A stretch of DNA of 16,700 bases from positions 1 through 16,700 of the forward strand of contig JAVVEW010000055.1 in the NCBI GenBank assembly GCA_032251045.1, written 5' to 3'. Within the stretch, counting starts at the first letter, position 1. Every line of letters begins with the position of its first letter. Made by a program: the position numbers and the translations under genes. This document shows positions 1 to 6,006 of the stretch, one piece after another. Source of the stretch: JAVVEW01 sp032251045 (GTDB taxonomy: Bacteria; Pseudomonadota; Gammaproteobacteria; Methylococcales; Methylomonadaceae). Below the pieces are notes generated by a model. It was given only the letters and a program-made list of their open reading frames with translations. It ran no database searches and was not told the origin of the DNA.

Positions 1-475
1 AAGTCAACGAGCCGAACAATTGCAAAATATCGAAGGTGTTGATCATGCGCCGCTTGAAATCGCCGACTTCATCGAAATGGGTGCGCGCATCCTGGCCTTC
101 GAACAGCAGCCACACCGGACCCTGGTTGATGCCTAAGCGCACCCGCGATTGCAGCGGCAATTGGGTGTTGTTGACGTTAGTCTGACCGGCCCGCCAGTTG
201 TTGGTGACATGCTCGATCCGGGTGCGCTGGCGCAGACTGAACTCCACCCAATCGGGCAGCCCCAAGGCGGCCTTGGCCAGCCGGTTCCATTTGATACGAT
301 TGGCGCGGATCAGTTGTTCGTCCGGTTGCTCCACCCAGTCTTTTGAATGATAGGCTTGCGCTGCCCTGTCATAGGCCGATTCAAGTACCGAATCGCCGGC
401 CAGAGCCGGCTGCGCCGCCAGCGCCAGACTGGACAACAACAGCCATGTTGATCGTCGTTTGAAAAGTTTCATCAT
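1..475 (-). CDS. Alginate-export-family outer-membrane porin, N-terminal part (3' end outside window)
   Basis: The first 158 codons of a secreted beta-barrel protein are visible, and the gene runs off the left edge with no stop. Residues 1-26 form a signal peptide: a basic KRR start, a leucine/alanine core and an ALA cleavage site before Gly27. Residues 70-140 match, from memory, the opening strands of the alginate-export porin family (AlgE-like, Pfam PF13372), including an RxRLG strand near residue 111 and an FEGQDAR segment near residue 125. The family's usual length is about 450-500 residues, so roughly a third is seen. Two tandem ATGs (475 and 472) could start it; a GGGAA lies a few bases upstream. 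It follows modE after 36 bases on the same strand, so co-transcription is likely. Many family members sit in bacteria that do not make alginate, so the substrate is unknown. Confidence 0.75.
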   Translation of the reverse strand, partial: MMKLFKRRSTWLLLSSLALAAQPALAGDSVLESAYDRAAQAYHSKDWVEQPDEQLIRANRIKWNRLAKAALGLPDWVEFSLRQRTRIEHVTNNWRAGQTNVNNTQLPLQSRVRLGINQGPVWLLFEGQDARTHFDEVGDFKRRMINTFDILQLFGSLT

Positions 476-489
476 GTATTTCCCGATTA

Positions 490-509
490 CTTATCTCTGA
501 ACTGATAAG
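490..509 (-). repeat. Short hairpin between modE and the porin gene
   Basis: A perfect 6-base inverted repeat, CTTATC and GATAAG, is separated by 8 bases and fills most of the gap between the modE stop and the porin start. No run of T follows on the minus strand, so it is not a convincing terminator. It could be an RNA processing or attenuation point that changes the ratio of the two proteins, or chance. Confidence 0.3.
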
Positions 510-511
510 GC

Positions 512-1276
512 TTAACCAGTCACGGCCAGAATCACTTGCGATGGCTTGAAAAAGGCGCAGACTTTTTCGCCGGGCTTAAGATTGAGGTTTTCGGTGCTGT
601 GCCGGGTGATGATTGCGGTCAGCAGTTTGCCACTGGCCAGCTCGATCATGACTTCATCGTTGACCGCGCCGGTTTCAATGCGGGCGATGACGCCGGTGTA
701 GCGGTTGCGGGCCGAGACTTTGGTGTCGAGATCGGGACTTAAAATGATCCACGACGCCTTGACCAAGGCGATAACCGCTTTACCGGGGGCAAGTTCAAGA
801 TGGTCAACGCTATCGTTGGTGATCATGGCGATCAATGCCTCGCCACCGATATCCAGAATAACTTCGCTGTTGACCGCGCCGGGCTTGATGGCGGTGACGG
901 TGGCGTGAAATTGATTGCGGGCGCTGGTTTGCATGTCCAGACTCCTGAGCAAGGGATAAAACGCATCGAAATCCTCGGGCAAATGTTCAAGCTGATTGAA
1001 AATCTGGTTGTTAGCGTTGACAAAAGCCTGTTGCACCGCGATCAGCTTACGGCCGTAAGCGCTCAGGCGGGCGCCGCCGCCTTTGGTGCCGCCGGTCTGG
1101 CAATCCAGCACCGGATGCTGGGTGCGATTGTTGATCGAGGCCACCGCGTCCCAGGCGGCTTTGTAGCTGATGTCCAAAGTTTTGGCGGCGGCGCTGATCG
1201 AGCCGGTTCGGTCGATGGCGATCAACAGCGCGGCATAATCGAATTTACGTCCGGCTGGAAAAGGCGGTAAAGTCAT
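512..1276 (-). CDS. modE: Molybdate-responsive transcriptional regulator ModE
   Basis: This 254-residue cytosolic DNA-binding protein senses molybdate and typically represses molybdate uptake genes while tuning molybdoenzyme genes. Residues 10-90 form the LysR-like winged helix: GSISAAAKTL near 25-34 followed by SYKAAWDAV is the helix-turn-helix, and the glycine-rich TGGTKGGGARL segment (61-71) is the wing. Two Mop/TOBE molybdate-binding domains follow, each opening with a SARN motif (residues 118 and 188) and carrying a GAVN(S/D)EV segment (133 and 203). Architecture and length match E. coli ModE (262 residues). The ATG at 1276 gives the complete helix-turn-helix, but no good ribosome-binding site precedes it. 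A ModE-box-like palindrome begins 20 bases upstream, suggesting autorepression. No modABC transporter gene is visible; the next gene on the same strand is a porin. Confidence 0.93.
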   Translation of the reverse strand: MTLPPFPAGRKFDYAALLIAIDRTGSISAAAKTLDISYKAAWDAVASINNRTQHPVLDCQTGGTKGGGARLSAYGRKLIAVQQAFVNANNQIFNQLEHLPEDFDAFYPLLRSLDMQTSARNQFHATVTAIKPGAVNSEVILDIGGEALIAMITNDSVDHLELAPGKAVIALVKASWIILSPDLDTKVSARNRYTGVIARIETGAVNDEVMIELASGKLLTAIITRHSTENLNLKPGEKVCAFFKPSQVILAVTG

Positions 1277-1295
1277 GGAAGAAAGTGATGGGTTT

Positions 1296-1320
1296 CGTTA
1301 TAAAGTTATAGTATATAACG
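1296..1320 (-). promoter_or_regulatory. Putative ModE operator (ModE box)
   Basis: CGTTATA at 1296-1302 and its exact reverse complement TATAACG at 1314-1320 form a 25-base palindromic site with an AT-rich centre. The known E. coli modA operator has the same CGTTAT...ATAACG ends and is 24 bases long, so this is a near match in sequence and spacing. It lies 20 bases before the modE start, where a bound dimer would block transcription or promoter clearance. It is 225 bases from the divergent copper-oxidase gene, so an effect there is less obvious. Confidence 0.7.
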
Positions 1321-1544
1321 CCAGGCTTTTAAGATCAGCGAGTGAACAAACTGTTAACAACAGCTTGCTGAACAAGCCTGGCCTTAACAGCGTTGTTTGC
1401 GCATGATAAAGACGAAAACAAATACTATCGAATCGATAATAAACTTTTGTAACATTTTTATTGCATAATGTTTTTCACAGCGCTACACTCAACCTACGCT
1501 AGCGCAACCCGATAACCGACTATAAAAACCAACGGAGAACAACC
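1321..1544 (+). promoter_or_regulatory. Intergenic region upstream of the copper-protein operon
   Basis: This stretch probably carries the promoter of the 1545-4335 operon. CTGTT-AAC-AACAG lies at 1351-1363, and a GCTTG/CAAGC hairpin with a 5-base loop at 1363-1377. TATCGA-A-TCGATA (1426-1438) is a perfect 6-1-6 palindrome of operator type. CATAAT at 1464-1469 is the best -10-like hexamer, but no clear -35 element sits 16-18 bases before it, so an activator-dependent promoter is possible. Just before the gene, GGAG at 1534-1537 is a good ribosome-binding site 7 bases from the ATG. I see no coding sequence. Confidence 0.4.
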
Positions 1545-2480
1545 ATGCTGATACGATTGTTACTGGTGGCCGCGCTGACCGGCCTGATGTCAGGCTTAGC
1601 TCAAGCCGACCTGACCCACACCATCCGCCTGAAGGCCGCCAAGCTCGATTCTGGCCAACTGGCTTATCAAATGCTTAAACACACCACTAAGGACGAAAAA
1701 GGCAAAACCCAGGACTTGACCAGTTGGTACAGCAAGGAACCGTCCATTCCCGGCCCCACTCTGGTATTCACCGAAGGCGATACAATCGAAATCACTCTGG
1801 AACATGGCATCGAAGGCTCCAGCCAGCCAGTCAGCCTGCATGTCCATGGCGTGCATTACAAAATCGACAGCGACGGCACGGTCAAGAAACTGAATAAGGT
1901 CAACGACCAGGCCGCTTTCCCCGGCAAGCCGTATACCTATAAATGGGATGCCGCGGTCGGTACCGCCGGCGCCTGGCCTTATCACGATCACACCCACGGC
2001 AATCCACTGTTAGGTGATGAGGACAAAGGCCTGTATGGCGCCTTGATCGTCAATCCGAAACAAGGCAAAGTCGATGCCTTGATCGATGGTAAAGTCACCT
2101 CCGTGCCGGTTAAGGACATCACCCGGGATTTCGTGCTGTGGATGCATGAAACCACGTTCTGGGGTCAGGAAGTCAATCATCTGGCCAAGCGCCAGATTCC
2201 ACTGTGGACCAATCCGACCTTGGGCGCGCGCGAAGGCGATCTGGTGCGCTTTCATGTGATCGGCATCGGCACCGCTTTTCACACCTTTCATCTGCATGCG
2301 CATCGCTGGATCAAGCCCGGTACCACCAACATCGTCGATACCGTCCTGATCGGCCCGATTCAACGGGAAAGTTTTGTCGTCAAGGCTGGAGAGGGCGTCG
2401 GCCCCGGCCATTGGCATTATCACTGCCATGTGCTGCAACACATGCAAAGCGGCATGATGGGCAGTTTTTTAGTCCTGTAG
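1545..2480 (+). CDS. Secreted two-domain multicopper oxidase (small-laccase type)
   Basis: This 311-residue protein should oxidise a substrate, organic or metal ion, and pass electrons to O2 through a copper cluster in the periplasm. Residues 1-21 are a signal peptide ending AQA. All copper motifs are visible. In domain 1 they are HVHG (99-102) and HDH (147-149). In domain 2 they are HxxHxH (246-251) and HCHxxxHxxxxM (293-304), where Cys294, His246, His299 and Met304 form the type 1 site. Domain 1 has no Cys between its paired His residues, so the type 1 copper is only in domain 2, as in type B two-domain oxidases. The family forms trimers with trinuclear clusters at subunit interfaces. Met304 as axial ligand predicts a moderate redox potential. 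The cupredoxin/propeller gene begins 37 bases downstream, so the two are very likely an operon. The substrate is unknown. A copper nitrite reductase is unlikely because the full trinuclear set of eight His is present. Confidence 0.88.
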   Translation: MLIRLLLVAALTGLMSGLAQADLTHTIRLKAAKLDSGQLAYQMLKHTTKDEKGKTQDLTSWYSKEPSIPGPTLVFTEGDTIEITLEHGIEGSSQPVSLHVHGVHYKIDSDGTVKKLNKVNDQAAFPGKPYTYKWDAAVGTAGAWPYHDHTHGNPLLGDEDKGLYGALIVNPKQGKVDALIDGKVTSVPVKDITRDFVLWMHETTFWGQEVNHLAKRQIPLWTNPTLGAREGDLVRFHVIGIGTAFHTFHLHAHRWIKPGTTNIVDTVLIGPIQRESFVVKAGEGVGPGHWHYHCHVLQHMQSGMMGSFLVL

Positions 2481-2517
2481 TCGTTTTTTTATAATAACTT
2501 CAACGAGGTACAACAAC

Positions 2518-4335
2518 ATGAAACTGAAAAAACTCAACGCCACGATCAGCACGTTATTACTGGGCCTGGGCCTTGGCCAGGCGCAAGCGGCCAACCCTGA
2601 AGACTTTATTATCAGTAAAGCCGGCCTGTTGCCGTCGGCAATTCTGGAAATGAACGACGAACCCGGCACCTGGTTCAAAGACCCTACCGACGGCGACGCT
2701 CTGGTGGTGATCAAGCCCGGCCAGGCGTTCCAAATCAAAACCTCCGGCAGCAATACCATTCACACCATCACCAGCTTGCTGTGGCCGGCCGGCGCCAAGG
2801 ATTTTCCGGTCGATCAGGATGAAGCCTCCGATGTCAGCGTCACCAAAGGACTCGATAAACCGGGGCTTTATGTGTTCACCTGTAAAGTTCACCCCTACAT
2901 GTTCGGCGCGGTGGTGGTCGATGACCCGAATACCGAAGGTCTGGACATAGGCTCGGAACTGCAACTGGTCACCGGCGCTAAAGTCCCTGCCGACAGTGAT
3001 ATTGCCAAAAAACTGCTGCGCACTTTCTTCGTGGTCACCACGCCGGCGCTATGGCGTGATTACACCAAACCGGAATGGAATGTCGCCCTGCCGGATATCC
3101 CGCTTAACATCAAAGGCAATACCATCAGTCTGAGCGCGTTGAGCCTGAAAGCACCCAACAAACTGTTCAAGCCGAAAACATCGGGCGTGGGCGAAGTCTG
3201 GGTCAACACCCAGTTCGAGAAATTCTCCGGCAAGGAAAAAGCCGGCGCAGCCAGCCGGGTCAACGTCAATACCTGGGAAGTGGAATATAAGTTTGCCGGT
3301 AAGGATATCGAGCTGAATCATCCGCACAACATGTGGACCGACAAACGCTATCAGAACATTTATCAAACCCAATGGTTCGATAAAAACCTGGCTACTTTCG
3401 ACCGGGTCAACGGTACTTTATATAGCAATGTTAAAGTCGGCGAATCGCCGTCGCATGTGCTGACCCGGCCCGGCGACGATAACCTTTATGTCGCGATCAA
3501 CGGCGGCAAGGAAGTGGTGAAACTGAAAGGCGGTAAAAACCCCAGCATCATCGGCTCGATCAACACCGGCCCGCATACCGCCCCGCACGGCCATTACATC
3601 ACCGAGGACGGTCGTTACATGGTTACCCCTAACGCCATGGCCGGTAGCGTTTCGGTAGTGGATCTGAACAATGACCAGGTCACCGAAATCCCCACCGGTG
3701 GGGTGATTCCGATCGCGGTCTGGGGCACGCCGGACGGCAAGCGCGCTTATGTCGCCAACCTGCTGGGCACGCCGCCAGACATGCTCAGCTCGATGACCGT
3801 CATCGACATCCCGAACAAAAAGAAACTCACCGACATTAACCTGGCCGCCGATTACAACCCGATCAGCGGTGAAGTGACCGGCCCTGCCGGCGGTTTGTTG
3901 CCCATTCAAACGCCGGTCAGCCCGGATGGTAAGTATGTCCTGACCGCCAATACGCTGAGCGCCAGTATCACCATTATCGACACCGCAACCAACAAAGTGG
4001 TGAAAAGCCTGCCTTGCGAGGCCGGTTGCCATGGCGCCCATTTCGGCATGAAAAAAGGCGGCGGTTACTATGCGTATGTGGCCAGTAAATTCGCCAACAA
4101 TCTGATTGTGGTGGACATGGATACCCTGGAAATTGCCGGGCATGTGCTGTTGGCCGATCCCAAAGACGGCAGCATTGTCGCCAACAACGGCTTTGGCGGC
4201 CAAGGCGTGTTGCCGTTACCGTTGGCCGAACACGGTTATCTGAAACCGACGCTGGATCTGGTGGGCAAAAAGCAGCTGTCGTCCCAGGTGGAAGGCTGGC
4301 TGAAACAACTGACGCCTGAGCAAAAAGGCATTTAA
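2518..4335 (+). CDS. Secreted amicyanin-like cupredoxin fused to a YVTN-type beta-propeller
   Basis: This 605-residue protein is predicted to be periplasmic, with a signal peptide at 1-25 ending AQAQA. Residues about 55-136 form a blue-copper domain. His82 and the FTCKVHPYMFG segment supply Cys122, His125 and Met128, and the C-x2-H-x2-M spacing is that of amicyanin rather than plastocyanin (C-x4-H-x4-M). A linker of about 110 residues follows. Residues about 255-565 are a beta-propeller with YVTN-like blades, for example SPDGKYVLTAN (468-478) and TPDGKRAYVAN (404-414). The propeller carries clustered His: 268 and 270, 313, and 353/357/359. It also has CEAGCH at 500-505, a C-x3-CH pattern. GAGG precedes the ATG. 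The oxidase 37 bases upstream is the likely redox partner. Domain calls are firm; the function is not known to me. The propeller resembles nitrous-oxide reductase and methylamine dehydrogenase folds only in general shape. Confidence 0.8.
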   Translation: MKLKKLNATISTLLLGLGLGQAQAANPEDFIISKAGLLPSAILEMNDEPGTWFKDPTDGDALVVIKPGQAFQIKTSGSNTIHTITSLLWPAGAKDFPVDQDEASDVSVTKGLDKPGLYVFTCKVHPYMFGAVVVDDPNTEGLDIGSELQLVTGAKVPADSDIAKKLLRTFFVVTTPALWRDYTKPEWNVALPDIPLNIKGNTISLSALSLKAPNKLFKPKTSGVGEVWVNTQFEKFSGKEKAGAASRVNVNTWEVEYKFAGKDIELNHPHNMWTDKRYQNIYQTQWFDKNLATFDRVNGTLYSNVKVGESPSHVLTRPGDDNLYVAINGGKEVVKLKGGKNPSIIGSINTGPHTAPHGHYITEDGRYMVTPNAMAGSVSVVDLNNDQVTEIPTGGVIPIAVWGTPDGKRAYVANLLGTPPDMLSSMTVIDIPNKKKLTDINLAADYNPISGEVTGPAGGLLPIQTPVSPDGKYVLTANTLSASITIIDTATNKVVKSLPCEAGCHGAHFGMKKGGGYYAYVASKFANNLIVVDMDTLEIAGHVLLADPKDGSIVANNGFGGQGVLPLPLAEHGYLKPTLDLVGKKQLSSQVEGWLKQLTPEQKGI

Positions 4336-4364
4336 TGCGTCAAGGCCGTTAAGAGCCTGAAACA

Positions 4365-4398
4365 GGTCACCCTTGCCCAATCAAGGGCAAGGGTGACC
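4365..4398. terminator. Strong hairpin between convergent genes
   Basis: GGTCACCCTTGCCC (4365-4378) and its perfect complement (4385-4398) form a 14-base-pair GC-rich stem with a 6-base AATCAA loop. GAGCC upstream (4352-4356) and GGCTC downstream (4406-4410) could extend it. It sits between the converging ends of the propeller gene and the rhodanese-fusion gene, so it probably stops transcription from both sides. Neither flank has a strong T run, so it may act partly as an mRNA-stabilising hairpin. Confidence 0.7.
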
Positions 4399-4472
4399 AT
4401 CTTAAGGCTCCATCTCTCCGGCTGGCACCTATGTGCTTAAGCCACTCGCTTGACTGACAGCGACATATACGC

Positions 4473-5723
4473 TTACTGCTTGCGCACCAGCAGTGCTTTC
4501 ATTTTTTCGGCATGTTGCAGCAAGTGCCGGTATTTTTTTTCCAACTCCTCATAACGCGCCTGAGCCGTGGCCAATTGCTGGGCAAGCTGCTGATTCTCCG
4601 CTCTTAATGTAGCGTTCTCATCGTGCTGGCTATCACTGCCCACGTCATCGGGAACAACCTTTTCAGGTGCCCCTTGCGCATAGTCCGGCAAGGAGTTCAA
4701 GCCACCGCGTAGTATTGATACGTCAAAAAAATGCTTCAGTAAAAAGAACGCCGCCGCCGCACTGGTTTTTCCATCCTCGCACACGACCACCACCGGCTTG
4801 CTGCGATTCAATTGTTTGTATTGCATGCGCAAGGTAAAAAACGGATAGTTAATACTGCCCGGATAGGCGTTACGCGCATAGGCCTCCACGGCACGAACAT
4901 CCAGTACCGTCGCCCCGTCTTCAACCAACACGCGCAGTTGTTCGGGGTTAATAAATGTCAGCGCGACATTGGCAATCAGCTCGTTAAACTTAGTTTCATC
5001 CAGGCGTAGCAATTCGACCTTGGTCAACGCCGAGACAGTGACATTACGCGGCGCCCCTGACAACAACGCATCCTCGCCGAACATCTCACCATCACGAATC
5101 AAACCCAATTTAACCGCTTTGGCGTGCTTCGAGGGTTGGCGTGTCAACAAGCATTGTCCCGATTTAATGATGTAAAAGTAATCTCCAGGGTCATCCTGTT
5201 GAATAATCACTGCTTCTTTTTCAATTTCTATATCCTGAAAACTCATCAACAGCTTTTGCAAATCTGCTGGCGGCAATTTTTGCAAAACCGGCGATTTGAG
5301 CAACTCGGTCATCCAGTCTGCATGATTATTTTGTTCGGTAACCATCGAATCCAATTCCTCTTGATGATCAGTCGTAAAGGCATGTTCGAGCAACTCAAGC
5401 GGGACACGGACAAAACGAACCTGAGTCCGCGCCACGGCGTCAACTTTACGCGGGATTTGATGCGCAATGGCAAAACGCCCGGAATCCGTACCCGCAGCAA
5501 TGACCTCAAGCGTTTGCTTAAGGCCCTGCAAAGCCACCTCGCCCGTTAACAAGTAAAACAAATCAGGTGTTGCCTCGCCACGCTCGAACAAAACCTCACC
5601 CGGCTCAGCCGTGCCCCCGTCAAGTATCTGACAAATGTCATCAAATACCTTGCGCGGCAAGGTTTGAAACGGAAACAGGCTACGCAACAGGCGGCTGTCT
5701 TCAGAATTGGCTGGCAAAGTCAC
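4473..5723 (-). CDS. Tandem cyclic-nucleotide-binding domains with rhodanese domain and coiled-coil tail
   Basis: This 416-residue protein has no signal peptide or membrane segment, so it is cytosolic. Residues about 13-118 are a CAP-type effector domain with a poor phosphate-binding cassette. Residues about 144-250 are a second one with a good cassette: FGEDALLSGAPR at 215-226 followed by a TVSA strand. Residues about 257-350 are a rhodanese domain (VLDVR at 273-277; active-site loop CEDGKTS with Cys315), so sulfur transfer or a thiol-based role is possible. Residues about 368-412 are a charged coiled coil rich in Glu, Gln and Leu. There is no DNA-binding domain, so this is not a Crp-type regulator. 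The start is GTG at 5723: an in-frame TGA lies 12 bases upstream, and no strong ribosome-binding site is seen. It converges on the copper operon and diverges from degQ. Its role is unknown. Confidence 0.82.
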   Translation of the reverse strand: MTLPANSEDSRLLRSLFPFQTLPRKVFDDICQILDGGTAEPGEVLFERGEATPDLFYLLTGEVALQGLKQTLEVIAAGTDSGRFAIAHQIPRKVDAVARTQVRFVRVPLELLEHAFTTDHQEELDSMVTEQNNHADWMTELLKSPVLQKLPPADLQKLLMSFQDIEIEKEAVIIQQDDPGDYFYIIKSGQCLLTRQPSKHAKAVKLGLIRDGEMFGEDALLSGAPRNVTVSALTKVELLRLDETKFNELIANVALTFINPEQLRVLVEDGATVLDVRAVEAYARNAYPGSINYPFFTLRMQYKQLNRSKPVVVVCEDGKTSAAAAFFLLKHFFDVSILRGGLNSLPDYAQGAPEKVVPDDVGSDSQHDENATLRAENQQLAQQLATAQARYEELEKKYRHLLQHAEKMKALLVRKQ

Positions 5724-5800
5724 AACAGGTCTGCGTCAATGTTACTTGGATAACCGTCATAAGAATCGGCCGGAGCGGCTTAAAACTTGAGTCAAACATC

Positions 5801-5831
5801 ACTATAGCGTAATTTTACCTGACCCCGTCAA
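5801..5831 (-). promoter_or_regulatory. Possible promoter of the rhodanese-fusion gene
   Basis: Read on the minus strand, TTGACG (5831-5826) and TATAGT (5806-5801) are good -35 and -10 hexamers. They are separated by 19 bases, slightly longer than ideal. The predicted transcript would start about 70 bases before the GTG. The -35 hexamer lies inside one arm of the long inverted repeat 5826-5940. Confidence 0.35.
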
Positions 5832-5940
5832 ACTTGTTCGAGCCTTGAATACGTAGCGCTTCGCCCCCAACTTCCATGAAGTTGCGTGATGCAAATGCTC
5901 GCGGTGTGCGCTGCCTCTGTACAGACCGCTGAGTTTGACG
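5826..5940. repeat. Inverted-repeat-bounded element with an internal hairpin (possible REP/MITE-like repeat)
   Basis: CGTCAAACT (5826-5834) and its complement AGTTTGACG (5932-5940) are 9-base arms bounding 115 bases. Inside, CAACTTC-CAT-GAAGTTG (5868-5884) is a perfect 7-3-7 hairpin. The stretch has no convincing coding sequence and no obvious target-site duplication. The layout is that of a small palindromic repeat element, but the window holds only one copy, so this could equally be a regulatory region between divergent genes. Confidence 0.35.
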
Positions 5941-6006
5941 CGCCAGACAAATAGCCGGTCACAAGACCCCTGCATTTTGCCTAAACCTAACGGCCTGAGG
6001 TTAACG

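Noticed and set aside
3418..4203. Long 261-codon antisense frame inside the propeller gene
   Set aside because: It mirrors the strong codon bias of the propeller gene and has no ribosome-binding site or recognisable family.
2518..4335. Methylamine dehydrogenase (mau) locus
   Set aside because: Only the amicyanin-like and propeller features are shared. There is no small-subunit, mauG or maturation gene nearby.
2518..4335. True nitrous-oxide reductase
   Set aside because: There is no CuA motif, the cupredoxin is N-terminal instead of C-terminal, and the His pattern is not a full match.
5866..5905. RpoE-type (envelope stress) promoter for degQ
   Set aside because: CCAACTT resembles a GGAACTT -35, but no fitting -10 follows at 16 bases, and the AACTT is part of a hairpin.
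5935..6006. N-terminal extension of degQ from TTG
   Set aside because: It would place 24 polar residues before a clear signal peptide. The ATG at 6007 has a GAGG site at the right distance.
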